32,021 nt of DNA. Source: Microvirga makkahensis (lineage in GTDB: Bacteria; Pseudomonadota; Alphaproteobacteria; Rhizobiales; Beijerinckiaceae). Location: NCBI RefSeq assembly GCF_009830105.1, contig NZ_WURB01000041.1, positions 1 through 32,021 of the forward strand, written 5' to 3'. The translations under genes and the position numbers were made by a program. This document shows, in pieces, positions 15,654 through 24,218 of this stretch (positions are counted from its first letter, which is position 1; each line of letters begins with the position of its first letter). The notes under the pieces are model-generated. The model saw nothing but the letters and a program-made list of their open reading frames with translations, ran no database searches and had not been told where the DNA came from.

Positions 15654-16718
15654 ATGGCGTTCCTGTCGCTCGAACGGGTTTCGAAGGAATTCGGTACGTT
15701 CACTGCCGTGTGCGATGTCGATCTGGCGATCGAGAAGGGCGAATTCGTTTCGCTTCTCGGCCCGTCGGGCTGTGGAAAAACGACGACTTTGCAGATGATC
15801 GCCGGTCTGGTCGAACCGACGAAGGGGCGGATCTCACTCGATGGTCGCGACATCACCCATGAGAAACCCAATCGCCGCGGTCTGGGTGTCGTCTTCCAGA
15901 GCTATGCCCTCTTTCCTCACATGACGGTGGCGCAGAACGTTGCCTTCGGCCTCGAAATGCGGCGTATCCCGCAGGCTGAACGCACTGAGCGGGTGCGCGA
16001 GGCGCTCGCGCTGGTGCAACTCTCCGCCTTCGCCGATCGCTATCCCCGTCAGCTGTCGGGCGGCCAGAGACAGCGTGTGGCCATCGCCCGCGCCCTTGTC
16101 ATCGCGCCGCCTGTCCTCCTGCTGGACGAGCCTCTGTCCAATCTCGATGCCAAGCTGCGCGAGGAGATGCAGTTCGAGCTGCGCCGGATTCAGCGCAAGG
16201 TCGGCACGACGACGATCATGGTGACCCACGATCAGGCCGAGGCGCTCTCCATCAGCGATCGCGTGGTCGTGATGGAAAGCGGGCGGATGACGCAGGTGGA
16301 TGCGCCCTACCGCCTCTACGAACAACCTTCGAACGCCTTCATCTCGTCCTTCGTCGGCAAGACAAATCTTCTTGCCGGCACCTGGCGCCGCGGCGGCGCA
16401 TCCAGCGGTGCGGAGATCGGAGGTGTGCTGCTGGAGACCCCGGCGCCGGAGATCGCTGACGGGACGCCGGTCACGCTGTCGATCCGCCCCGAGAAGATCC
16501 TGCTGTGCGATGCCGGCGCGGGCCGCCTCGACGGACGCGTCGCCAGCCGCTTCTTCCTCGGCAGCCAGTGGCTCTTCACGGTCGAGACTCCTCTCGGAAT
16601 CATGACTGTCTCGATTCCGAACCACGGCGAAGAACCGCCTGCTGAAGGCTCTCCAGTCGGTCTCGACTGGTCGCCCGCGAACCTGCGTGTCATCGCGGAC
16701 AACGCCGCAGCGGCTTGA
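15654..16718 (+). CDS. polyamine/opine-type ABC transporter ATP-binding protein (PotA type)
   Basis: This 354-residue ATPase shows Walker A (GPSGCGKTT, residues 36-44), the Q-loop (VVFQSYALFPHMTVAQN), the signature LSGGQRQR, Walker B (VLLLDEPLSNLD) and the H-loop (MVTHDQAEAL). The C-terminal 110 residues form a TOBE-like regulatory domain (FVGKTNLLAG, then VTLSIRPEKILL), as in PotA and FbpC. It is the first gene of the operon, nine bases before the first permease. Subfamily substrates include polyamines, ferric iron, thiamine and opines; the neighbours favour an amine or opine. Confidence 0.92.
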   Translation: MAFLSLERVSKEFGTFTAVCDVDLAIEKGEFVSLLGPSGCGKTTTLQMIAGLVEPTKGRISLDGRDITHEKPNRRGLGVVFQSYALFPHMTVAQNVAFGLEMRRIPQAERTERVREALALVQLSAFADRYPRQLSGGQRQRVAIARALVIAPPVLLLDEPLSNLDAKLREEMQFELRRIQRKVGTTTIMVTHDQAEALSISDRVVVMESGRMTQVDAPYRLYEQPSNAFISSFVGKTNLLAGTWRRGGASSGAEIGGVLLETPAPEIADGTPVTLSIRPEKILLCDAGAGRLDGRVASRFFLGSQWLFTVETPLGIMTVSIPNHGEEPPAEGSPVGLDWSPANLRVIADNAAAA

Positions 16719-16727
16719 GGGAGAACG

Positions 16728-17588
16728 ATGACTCCGCGCCCATCCACCTTTGCCGTTCCATGGCTGCTTGCCGGTCCCGGAGCCCTGTTCTTCGTTGGGC
16801 TGGTTCTCCTGCCGCTGGCACTGACCGTCATCCTCTCGTTCCATGCCTACGATTATTCCACCGGCATCCAGAACACCTTCACGCTGTCCCACTACGTCGC
16901 CGTCGTCACCGATGGGTACTACCTTGAAATCTTCGCGAGGACGCTGCGGATCGCCGCGCTGACCACGCTGATCTGTGCCGCGATCGGGGTTCCGGAGGCC
17001 TACATCCTGTCACGCATGCGCGATCCGTGGCGCTCGATCTTCCTCCTCGTCATCATCGGCCCACTGCTGGTCTCGGTCGTCGTCCGCACCTTTGGCTGGA
17101 GCATGCTGCTCGGCTCGCAAGGACTCGTGAACCAGGCTCTCCAGCTTCTCGGGTTTCCGCCGGTCAGGATCCTCTATACCGAAACCGCCATCGTCGTCGC
17201 TCTCGTCCACGTCATGCTGCCGTTCATGGTGATCCCGGTCTGGACGGCTCTTCAGAAACTCGATCCCATGGTCGAGGCCGCAGCCTGGACGCTCGGCGCC
17301 TCCCACTTCACGGCTCTCCGCCGGGTGGTCATGCCGCAGGCGACGCTCGGCATGCTCTCCGGCAGCCTCATCGTCTTCGGGCTGTCGGCCAGTGCTTTCG
17401 CCGTACCGGCTCTGCTCGGCGGCCGCCGCCTCAAGATGGCGGCGACGCTCGTCTACGACGAGTACCTGCAGGAGCTCAACTGGCCGCTTGGAGCCACCAT
17501 CGCGATCATCGTGCTTGCCGCAAACCTTTGCATCATGCTGGCCTACAACCGCATGGTCGAGGCCCGCGCACGCCGGACCCTAGGGTGA
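16728..17588 (+). CDS. ABC transporter permease (PotB type)
   Basis: This 286-residue inner-membrane protein has about six hydrophobic spans, the first at residues 10-35. It carries the type I permease coupling-loop region near 180-200 (MVEAAAWTLGASHFTALRRVVMP). It pairs with the following permease gene, whose start is four bases after this stop. Together with the PotA-type ATPase and the binding protein at the operon's end it forms one importer. Confidence 0.9.
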   Translation: MTPRPSTFAVPWLLAGPGALFFVGLVLLPLALTVILSFHAYDYSTGIQNTFTLSHYVAVVTDGYYLEIFARTLRIAALTTLICAAIGVPEAYILSRMRDPWRSIFLLVIIGPLLVSVVVRTFGWSMLLGSQGLVNQALQLLGFPPVRILYTETAIVVALVHVMLPFMVIPVWTALQKLDPMVEAAAWTLGASHFTALRRVVMPQATLGMLSGSLIVFGLSASAFAVPALLGGRRLKMAATLVYDEYLQELNWPLGATIAIIVLAANLCIMLAYNRMVEARARRTLG

Positions 17589-17592
17589 CGTC

Positions 17593-18387
17593 ATGCATAA
17601 GAACGGTCCTGTCGCTCTCATCTTTCACATTCTCGTTCTGACGTTCGTCCTGGCGCCGCTCGTCATCATCTGCCTCGTCGCATTCACTCCGGAGAACACG
17701 CTGAGCCTGCCGACGGCCGGCCTGTCGCTGCGCTGGTTCGAGGCTGTCTTCGCACATCCGGACTTCGTGGCTTCCTTCTGGAACAGCATCTGGCTGGCGA
17801 CCCTCTCCGCGACGCTGGCCGTCGTCTTCGCCGTACCGGCGGGACTTGCCATCAGCCGCTATACGTTTCCAGGCCGCGACTTCCTCAATGCGCTGTTCCT
17901 GTCGCCGCTGATCATCCCCCATCTGGTGCTCGGCGTCGCCTTTCTGCGCCTGTTTGCGCTCATCGGCGCCACCGGCAGCTTTGCCTGGCTCGTCGCGACA
18001 CACATCATTATCGTGACGCCTTACGTACTCCGTCTCGTGCTCGCCGCCCTGTCGGGCCTCGACCGTAGTGCGGAACAGGCCGCGCGGACACTCGGCGCCG
18101 GGGAATGGACCACGTTTCGCCGCGTCACCGCCCCCATGATCCTGCCTGGCATCACGGGAGGCTGGCTGCTTGCGTTCATCAACAGCTTCGACGAGCTGAC
18201 CATGTCGATCTTCGTCACCTCGCCGGCAACCGTCACGCTGCCCGTCCGCATGTACATGTACGCGACGGAGTCCATCGATCCGATGATGGCGGCCGTCTCG
18301 GCCCTGATGATCGCCATTACCGCTGTCGCCATGCTGGTGCTGGACCGTGCCTTTGGACTCGACCGCATCCTCGTCGGGCAGCGCTGA
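17593..18387 (+). CDS. ABC transporter permease (PotC type)
   Basis: This 264-residue membrane protein begins with a hydrophobic span (ALIFHILVLTFVLAPLVII) and has the coupling-loop motif DRSAEQAARTLGAGEW followed by FRRVTAPMILPG. The length and order after the PotB-type gene are as in spermidine/putrescine-type transporters. The next gene starts ten bases downstream, which ties the transporter to the oxidoreductase genes in one transcript. Confidence 0.9.
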   Translation: MHKNGPVALIFHILVLTFVLAPLVIICLVAFTPENTLSLPTAGLSLRWFEAVFAHPDFVASFWNSIWLATLSATLAVVFAVPAGLAISRYTFPGRDFLNALFLSPLIIPHLVLGVAFLRLFALIGATGSFAWLVATHIIIVTPYVLRLVLAALSGLDRSAEQAARTLGAGEWTTFRRVTAPMILPGITGGWLLAFINSFDELTMSIFVTSPATVTLPVRMYMYATESIDPMMAAVSALMIAITAVAMLVLDRAFGLDRILVGQR

Positions 18388-18397
18388 GGAAACCCAT

Positions 18398-18688
18398 ATG
18401 GCTCTTCTCAAGCGTCTTGCCCGACACGAACTTCTCCCTGTCCCCTTCATCCTGAACGGCGAGGCACGTTCCGGTCGGGCAGGCGACACGGTCCTGACCG
18501 CCATCCTCACCCATACCGACGAGCTGCGTCTCAGCGACTTCTCAGGCACCCCCCGGGCCGGCTTTTGCCAGATGGGCGCTTGTCAGGACTGCTGGGTCCT
18601 GACGAGCGACGGCCAGCGCATCCGCGCCTGCAGCACGGTTCTCGAACCGGGAATGAATCTTCGAACCATCGCGGAGCCCCGATCGTGA
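18398..18688 (+). CDS. (2Fe-2S)-binding small subunit of amine/opine dehydrogenase (HcnA/gamma type)
   Basis: This 96-residue protein has a ferredoxin-like cluster motif, C-x4-C-x2-C (GFCQMGACQDCWV) with a fourth cysteine in RACST. It matches the small iron-sulfur subunits of HcnABC and opine-oxidase-like complexes in size and arrangement. It would pass electrons from the FAD subunits toward the respiratory chain. Its stop overlaps the GTG start of the next gene (GTGA), so the subunits are translationally coupled. Confidence 0.85.
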   Translation: MALLKRLARHELLPVPFILNGEARSGRAGDTVLTAILTHTDELRLSDFSGTPRAGFCQMGACQDCWVLTSDGQRIRACSTVLEPGMNLRTIAEPRS

Positions 18689-20061
18689 GCGACGCACTTC
18701 GACCGTTGATCGTCGGCGCCGGACCTGCCGGAATCCGCGCGGCCCAGACCCTCGTGGACGCAGGCCTCAGGCCGATCGTTGTTGACGAGGCGGCGTCCGG
18801 CGGCGGTCAGATCTATCGCCAAAGGCTCGTGCCCGACAATCGCACGCCACGCGACCTCTATGGTTCGGAAGCCGGGAAGGCGACGGCGCTGCACGGGACC
18901 TTTGCCCGGATCAGGGACCGAATCGAGTATCTTCCGCACTCCCTGGTGTGGAATGTCGGGGACAAGGCCGCCGATGTGGCGGCCGGCGGACGGACCCGCC
19001 GCCTCGACTTCAGCCACCTGATCCTCGCCACGGGCGCCACTGATCGCATCCTTCCGTTCCGTGGCTGGACCACCCCAGGCGTCTTCACCCTTGGCGGCGC
19101 GCAGATCGCTCTGAAATCGCAAGGCTGCGCCATCGGCGAGCAGGTAGTTTTCCTCGGCTCCGGGCCTCTGCTCTATCTCGTTGCATGGCAGTATGTGAAA
19201 GCCGGCGCCAGAGTTGCCGCCGTACTCGACACGGCGCCATTTTCGGCGAAACTCCATCTCCTGCGCGGCCTGCCATCTCAGCCGGGTGTTGTTCTGCGCG
19301 GACTCCGCTATGCGGCCGAACTCATGGCGCGCGGTGTTCCCGTGCGCTTCGGTGTCGAGCCGGACCGGATCGAGGGGGAGACACGGGTTGAGGGCATTGT
19401 CTGGCGCGAGCGGAGCGAGAAACATCGCCTTGCCTGCGATGCCGTGGGGTACGGCTTTGCTCTGCGTTCCGAGACCCAGTTGGCGGATCTTGCAGGGTGT
19501 CGCTTCGTCTTCGACGGGCGGGATCGTGCCTGGCGACCTGAACGCGACATAGCAGGACGCACCAGCGTGTCCGGTGTCTACATCGCCGGCGACGGAGCGG
19601 GGATTGCCGGGGCGGACGCCGCCGAACTCGCGGGAGAGCGGGCGGGTCTCGCCCTCCTGGAGGATACCGGCGTGACCGTCGACCGCGCGCGGATCGTCGT
19701 GCTGGAGCGCAGGCTCGCCGCCATCAACCGCTTCCGGGACATTCTCGAGGCCGCCTTCCCCTTCCCCGGCGGATGGGCCGATCGCGTCGATGACGATGTG
19801 CTCCTCTGCCGCTGCGAGGAGATCTCGATCGGCCAGGCCCGCGCCGCCATGCGCGAGCAGGGGGTCCACGAACTCAATCGTCTCAAGGCCCTGACCCGCG
19901 TCGGCATGGGCCGGTGCCAAGGACGGATGTGCGCATGCGCGGCGGCGGAGATCCTGGCGGCCGCCCGCGGTCAGCCGCTGGAGGCTGTCGGTCGCATGCG
20001 TACGCAGCCGCCCATCAAGCCCCTTCCTCTCGAGATCGCGGCGGACGGAGAGACCGCATGA
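18685..20061 (+). CDS. FAD/NAD(P)-binding oxidoreductase, opine oxidase subunit A / HcnB-like
   Basis: This protein of about 458 residues starts at GTG 18685. The dinucleotide-binding motif VGAGPAGIRAAQ lies near the start, and a second (FLGSGPLLYLVAWQY) lies mid-protein. IAGDGAGIAGADAAE follows as the C-terminal FAD motif. The last 90 residues carry a BFD-like [2Fe-2S] site, CRCEE, then GRCQGRMCACAAAE. This architecture is the alpha subunit of HcnABC, opine oxidase and related amino-acid dehydrogenases. The frame is open further upstream, but those codons only overlap the small-subunit gene. It overlaps the next gene at ATGA. Confidence 0.88.
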   Translation: MSDALRPLIVGAGPAGIRAAQTLVDAGLRPIVVDEAASGGGQIYRQRLVPDNRTPRDLYGSEAGKATALHGTFARIRDRIEYLPHSLVWNVGDKAADVAAGGRTRRLDFSHLILATGATDRILPFRGWTTPGVFTLGGAQIALKSQGCAIGEQVVFLGSGPLLYLVAWQYVKAGARVAAVLDTAPFSAKLHLLRGLPSQPGVVLRGLRYAAELMARGVPVRFGVEPDRIEGETRVEGIVWRERSEKHRLACDAVGYGFALRSETQLADLAGCRFVFDGRDRAWRPERDIAGRTSVSGVYIAGDGAGIAGADAAELAGERAGLALLEDTGVTVDRARIVVLERRLAAINRFRDILEAAFPFPGGWADRVDDDVLLCRCEEISIGQARAAMREQGVHELNRLKALTRVGMGRCQGRMCACAAAEILAAARGQPLEAVGRMRTQPPIKPLPLEIAADGETA

Positions 20062-21233
20062 GCCGAACTCTTCTCAAGGATGTGGCTATCATCGGCGGTG
20101 GACTTGTCGGCAGTTCCGCTGCGCTCGCCCTTCGGCGCATGGGGTTTTCCGTTGCTCTCCTCGAAAAAGGCTTCTGCGGGGCACAGGCGAGCGGCGTCAA
20201 TTACGGTGGCGTGCGGCGTCAGGGCCGGCCTCCCGAGCAGATCGCACTGTCCCAGCGCGCCCATGCCATCTGGCCGCGCCTGAAGGAGATCATCGGCATA
20301 GATGGCGAGTTCGTCAGCTCCGGCCATCTCAAGCTCGCCCGGACGGAAGCCGAGATGGCATCTCTCGAATCCTATGCGGCGCGCGTCGCGGAATTGGGGC
20401 TGGATCTTGAACTGATCGGCCGCAGCCGGATCCGGGAGCGGTTTGCCTGGATCGCCGGAGATGTGGCGGGAGCCTCGCTCTGTCCGGGGGACGGACATGC
20501 CAATCCGCGCCTCGTCTCGGCTGCCTTCGCTCTCGCGGCCCGTCGGGCTGGAGCGGAGGTTCTCGAGCATACACCCGTGTCCCACGTCGAGAAGGTGCCG
20601 GAGGGATTCCATCTATCGGCAGGCTCGGGAACCGAGGTCAGGGCACGCTTCGTCATCAACAGCGCCGGAGCTTGGGCGGGCACCTTCGCCGAGGCTTTCG
20701 GGGAGCCGGTGCCTCTCAGGCGAATCTACCCCAGCATGATCGTCACCGAGCCGCTGAGCGTATTCATGAACGTGAATATCGGCGCAGAAGGCGGCGGCAT
20801 TTATGCGCGTCAGGTGGAGCGCGGCAATTGCATCGTCGGCGGGATGCGCGGCAAGCCGGCTGCCGATCTGGACTTTTCGCGCCCCACGGGCTCTGGTGCC
20901 GTCACCATCATGAACCGCGCAGCCGCGCTGTTTCCTGCCTTGCGCAATGCCTACGCCATCCGCTTCTGGAGCGGCACGGAAGGCGAGATGGCGGACCGGA
21001 ACCCGGTGATCGGCTTCAGCCGGACCACACCGAACCTCATCCACGCCTTCGGCTTCTCGGGTGCCGGATTCCAGATCGCCCCGGCGGTTGGTGAAGTCCT
21101 CGCCGAACTCGTTCGTGACGGAGAAAGCCGCACGCCGATAGAAGCCTTTGCCATCGACCGATTTGCCCGCATGGACCAGGGCTCTCCTGTGGGTTCCGTT
21201 CCTGAGCCCCTAAAGAGGGAAACATCAAAGTGA
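20058..21233 (+). CDS. FAD-dependent amine/amino acid oxidoreductase, opine oxidase subunit B / HcnC-like (DAO family)
   Basis: This 391-residue protein has the DAO-family start VAIIGGGLVGSSAALALRR, followed by the EKG acidic ribose-binding end. Later come the RFVINSAGAWA segment and a C-terminal HAFGFSGAGFQIAPAVG that closes the FAD site. It is the likely catalytic subunit, oxidising a C-N bond of an amino acid, amine or opine. The ATG at 20058 overlaps the preceding stop, and the following gene's GTG overlaps this stop at 21230-21233. HcnC, NoxB/OoxB and hydroxyproline dehydrogenase beta subunits are all relatives; sequence alone does not tell them apart. Confidence 0.88.
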   Translation: MSRTLLKDVAIIGGGLVGSSAALALRRMGFSVALLEKGFCGAQASGVNYGGVRRQGRPPEQIALSQRAHAIWPRLKEIIGIDGEFVSSGHLKLARTEAEMASLESYAARVAELGLDLELIGRSRIRERFAWIAGDVAGASLCPGDGHANPRLVSAAFALAARRAGAEVLEHTPVSHVEKVPEGFHLSAGSGTEVRARFVINSAGAWAGTFAEAFGEPVPLRRIYPSMIVTEPLSVFMNVNIGAEGGGIYARQVERGNCIVGGMRGKPAADLDFSRPTGSGAVTIMNRAAALFPALRNAYAIRFWSGTEGEMADRNPVIGFSRTTPNLIHAFGFSGAGFQIAPAVGEVLAELVRDGESRTPIEAFAIDRFARMDQGSPVGSVPEPLKRETSK

Positions 21234-22282
21234 CCAAGATCAAGCTCCTTCAGACCGCAGCCTTCGCTGCACTTGCCATTGCCGCATCCGGCACAGTCCA
21301 GGCGCAGACAAAGACGCTCTATGTCGGCATGAACGGCGGCAATTTCGAAAGAACCTACACGCAGCATGTCTTTCCGGAGTTCGAGAAGGCAAACGATGTG
21401 AAGGTCGTCGTCGTCCCCGGCACGTCATCGGATATTCTCGCGAAGGCGACGGCGGCCAAGGCTAATCCTCAGATGCACGTGATGTTCCTCGACGACGGCG
21501 TCATGGTGCGCGCCATCGGCGCGGGTCTCTGCGAGAAGATCAAGGATACGCCGGCTCTGGCCGATCTCGTTCCGGGAGCCCGGCTGAAGGACGACATGGC
21601 CGTCGGCATCGATCTCGGCATGACGGGTCTTGCCTACAACAAGAAGATGTTCGATGAGAACGGGTGGGCCCCGCCGACCTCCTGGATGGATCTCGCAGAC
21701 CCGAAGTACAAGGGAAAGGTCGTGTTCCAATCCGCCGCGGCCTCATCCTACGGCTTGCATGCCTTCCTGATGTTCAACCGGATCCAAGGCGGTGACGAGA
21801 AGAATGTCGAGCCCGGCTTCTCCAAGTTCAAGGACACGATCGGTCCGAACGTGCTCGAATACATCCCCAGCTCGGCCAAGATTTCCGAGATGGTGCAAAC
21901 CGGAGAAGCGGCGATCTTCCCGTTGACCCCGACGGCCGTGGCGGCCCATCAGGAGAAAGGGATCCCCGTGGAATATGCCCAGCCCAAGGAAGGTTCCGTC
22001 GTGCTGATGGTGACCGAATGCGTCATCGCCAACAACAGCGAACCGGAACTGGCTCAGAAGCTTGCTGCATATCTCCTGTCTCCGGAGGCTCAGAGCAAGG
22101 CTCTCCAGTACGGCAACATCGTTCCCTCGAACGTGAAAGCCAAGGCTCCCACGCCGGAGGCAGAAGCCAAGCTCAAGAAGTTCCACGAATACATGAAGAC
22201 CGCCGTCACCCTCGACTGGGACACGATCAACGAAAAGCGGCCCGAATGGAACAGCCGCTGGAACAAGACGATCGAGCGCTGA
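21230..22282 (+). CDS. polyamine/opine-type ABC transporter substrate-binding protein (PotD type)
   Basis: Translation probably starts at GTG 21230 after AGAGGGAAA. The signal peptide TKIKLLQTAAFAALAIAAS ends at VQAQ, so the product is periplasmic. The mature protein (LYVGMNGGNFERTYTQHVFP, VVVPGTSSDILAKATA, GIDLGMTGLAYNKKMF, LLSPEAQSKALQYGNIVPSN) fits the family 1/PotD-like binding proteins. It closes the operon and is coupled to the dehydrogenase gene. Placing the binding protein last, after the catabolic enzymes, hints that transport and oxidation serve the same compound. Confidence 0.9.
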   Translation: MTKIKLLQTAAFAALAIAASGTVQAQTKTLYVGMNGGNFERTYTQHVFPEFEKANDVKVVVVPGTSSDILAKATAAKANPQMHVMFLDDGVMVRAIGAGLCEKIKDTPALADLVPGARLKDDMAVGIDLGMTGLAYNKKMFDENGWAPPTSWMDLADPKYKGKVVFQSAAASSYGLHAFLMFNRIQGGDEKNVEPGFSKFKDTIGPNVLEYIPSSAKISEMVQTGEAAIFPLTPTAVAAHQEKGIPVEYAQPKEGSVVLMVTECVIANNSEPELAQKLAAYLLSPEAQSKALQYGNIVPSNVKAKAPTPEAEAKLKKFHEYMKTAVTLDWDTINEKRPEWNSRWNKTIER

Positions 22283-22286
22283 AATC

Positions 22287-22326
22287 ATCATACGGGGCGG
22301 AGCATCGAGCCTCCGCCCCGTATGAT
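22287..22326 (+). terminator. long perfect hairpin ending the transporter/dehydrogenase operon
   Basis: The 16-base arms 22287-22302 and 22311-22326 are perfect reverse complements (ATCATACGGGGCGGAG on the left) around an eight-base loop, starting five bases after the stop codon. No long T-tract follows, but position and strength make it a near-certain transcript end. It would also protect the mRNA 3' end. Confidence 0.75.
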
Positions 22327-22402
22327 ATCCCGGTCCCTGTCGAGCGGCCGAAGCGCGAGGCAGGCAGGATCTGGGATGTCCAAGACGCACCTATAAGACC
22401 AA

Positions 22403-22849
22403 CTATCTCTGCCGCTTGAAGATCGCAGCGATAAGCCCACTGCGCCTGGGCGGCTCATAGCGCTCGACCTCGACCTCGAGCTGCGCAGAGGCATTCTCCG
22501 CTCCGCGAATTCCCGCTTCCCCGGGCTCGTTCGCCTCGCTTCGGGCGAATGGACCGGATGTGAGTTCCCCACTCACCTCCTGATCGGTTGTAGGCAGCAC
22601 CTCGATCTGCTCGGGAAAGTCATTCCAGCGCTCGTACAGGATGTAGTCCTGGTGCCCAAGCCTGATGGGAGCCTCTCGGCCGAGGATGACCTGATGGGTG
22701 ACGTCCACTACGATCAACGGGCCATGCGGAACCGTTTCATCGATCCGGCTTATGGCTCCCTCGACGAAGCTTTTCACGGGAGCGGGAGGGTGGAAGTGAA
22801 CGCGAACCTTATCACCGACAACAACCTTCACGGGTGGCGTCTCAGACAT
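22403..22849 (-). CDS. small protein of unknown function coupled to the LuxR-type regulator
   Basis: This 148-residue protein has a beta-rich N-terminal half (PVKVVVGDKVRVHFHPP, then VEGAISRIDETV and LIVVDVTHQVILG) that suggests a small SH3-like barrel. It continues with an acidic linker and a basic end (PPRRSGLIAAIFKRQR). No catalytic motif, signal peptide or membrane segment was seen, and no family is recognised. Its ATG at 22849 overlaps the regulator's stop by eight bases, so the two are translated together. It may act on, or be needed by, that regulator. Confidence 0.6.
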   Translation of the reverse strand: MSETPPVKVVVGDKVRVHFHPPAPVKSFVEGAISRIDETVPHGPLIVVDVTHQVILGREAPIRLGHQDYILYERWNDFPEQIEVLPTTDQEVSGELTSGPFARSEANEPGEAGIRGAENASAQLEVEVERYEPPRRSGLIAAIFKRQR

Positions 22850-23609
22850 TCGCAGACGCTCCACCTCGACGTGGCAGGCGCTGAGAGGCCCACATCGCGG
22901 CTTGAGTGCGATTGGACGCGCCGATTTTGCGCAGAATGGCTTTGACGTGAACTTTGATGGTGGCTTCGGTGATGTCCAGCTTGCGGGCGATAACCTTGTT
23001 GGGAGATCCTTCCCTCAAGCAGTCCAGGATCTGCGTCTCCCGCGCCGAGAGCCCGCAAGCCCGGAGATCGGACAGGCCCGACTCTTCCGCGCCATTGTCG
23101 CAGCACGGTCGATCCTGATCCGGAGCCGCATCCATTGCACCTGACAGAAGGACGGCTGAGGGCACGATACTCTCGCCGAGCATGACCAGTTCGAACGACT
23201 TGATTAGAACACCGGGAGCACTTGCAGCCAAGCAGAAGCCGTTGATCCCCGTCTCGTGCCCCTTCAGCAGAAAGTCGAGGTCGAACCAGTCCGCCAGGGC
23301 AATGATCCTGACGTCTGGGAACTGCTCTTTCACCTGCTTGACAACGCGAAGCACGTCACCCTTGCTCCGGTTGGATTCGACGATGACGAGCGCAGGCTCC
23401 ACGGTCCAATGCGGAAGCCAAGCCGCATCGGCGGCGGAAGCTGCCTCGGCAGGAACAAACGATGTTCCCTGCAGGATGCGCTGGAGGCCCGAACGCAACA
23501 GAGGGCTGTCGCAGACCAGCGCTGTTCGGATCGTCGGATCGGGAATGCCGGACGTATCTTCGCTTTGAGATGAGCGCTCGTGGACAAGCGTGAGGGTTGG
23601 TACAGTCAT
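22842..23609 (-). CDS. LuxR/NarL-type regulator with degenerate receiver domain
   Basis: This 255-residue protein combines a receiver-like domain (about 27-150) with a LuxR-type helix-turn-helix (about 187-245: LSARETQILDCLREG, then NKVIARKLDITEATIKVHV). In the receiver, the usual phosphoacceptor Asp is E78 (LVIVESN), the Ser/Thr position is A106 (ALADW), and the usual Lys region reads CLAAS. Only D34 of the acidic pocket remains. Phosphorylation control is therefore unlikely, and the protein may be constitutive or ligand-controlled. No sensor kinase is nearby. An AGGGG-like site precedes its ATG. Confidence 0.85.
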   Translation of the reverse strand: MTVPTLTLVHERSSQSEDTSGIPDPTIRTALVCDSPLLRSGLQRILQGTSFVPAEAASAADAAWLPHWTVEPALVIVESNRSKGDVLRVVKQVKEQFPDVRIIALADWFDLDFLLKGHETGINGFCLAASAPGVLIKSFELVMLGESIVPSAVLLSGAMDAAPDQDRPCCDNGAEESGLSDLRACGLSARETQILDCLREGSPNKVIARKLDITEATIKVHVKAILRKIGASNRTQAAMWASQRLPRRGGASANV

Positions 23610-24218
23610 CTATGCCCCTGCTCAATTCCGTTGGGTAAGGAAAAGTAGTCAGGCTGCGATAACCTTGTCTGTCGGATATGCGACAGAACTCATTCAATCG
23701 AAAGTTCTAGCGGCATCTCGATCTCATATCGGTATTGCTTAGCTGGACGGCGGTCGAGTTGGAAAAGCAAACAGCAAATCTTCTTTGCACGAGCAAACGG
23801 GAGCCAAGGAGAGGCGCCCGTTCGGGCGCCTGGAGGCCCTGGCCAGCAAGGCCCTGGGTATCGGCAAACCCCACAACCTGGATCAGCACGCCAATTACCT
23901 CCGCGACAATGCCCACCGAGCCATGCACCCCGATGGAGTTGGAATGTGCACGCGTATCACGTCCCTCTGCTGTGCCTCATGCTAAAACAGCTTGATCCAG
24001 CCCGGCACAACCTACACAAAGCGAAAGAGTGGAGGCCGAATTTCGGTCGGGCTCGTCGCTCAACGGCTCAGCGAGCCGATCAAGTTGACCTTCGCGAGCA
24101 ACGGGCTCTTTCTGTTCGACCGGTATGGCAACCAAGCAAATTTTGGCTAAAAGAGCGTCGGCTGTCTGCTGTGTCGATCCATAGGTTGAACAGCGGGCGC
24201 AAACCAGAGGGATGTTTA
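23610..24218. other. long intergenic region with a palindrome; no gene recognised
   Basis: This 609-base gap separates the LuxR-type gene from the TRAP operon. It is less GC-rich near the regulator. AGGCGCCC-GTTC-GGGCGCCT (23812-23831) is a perfect eight-pair stem with a tetraloop. A frame from TTG 23785 to about 23985 (EQTGAKERRPFGRLEALASKA-like) is short, lacks a good start and matches nothing I know, so it is not called. Promoters for the two flanking units must lie here, but none could be fixed. Confidence 0.4.

Noticed and set aside
17533..19920. Long minus-strand frames opposite the permease and FAD oxidoreductase genes
   Set aside because: Arg/Asp/Gly/His-rich translations without motifs, fully overlapping well-supported plus-strand genes.
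18398..21233. Hydrogen cyanide synthase (HcnABC)
   Set aside because: Subunit layout matches, but the same layout is shared by opine, proline and hydroxyproline dehydrogenases, and the linked polyamine-type importer fits those better.
23785..23985. Short frame in the gap before the TRAP operon
   Set aside because: TTG start, no clear ribosome-binding site, no known family; kept as an observation only.
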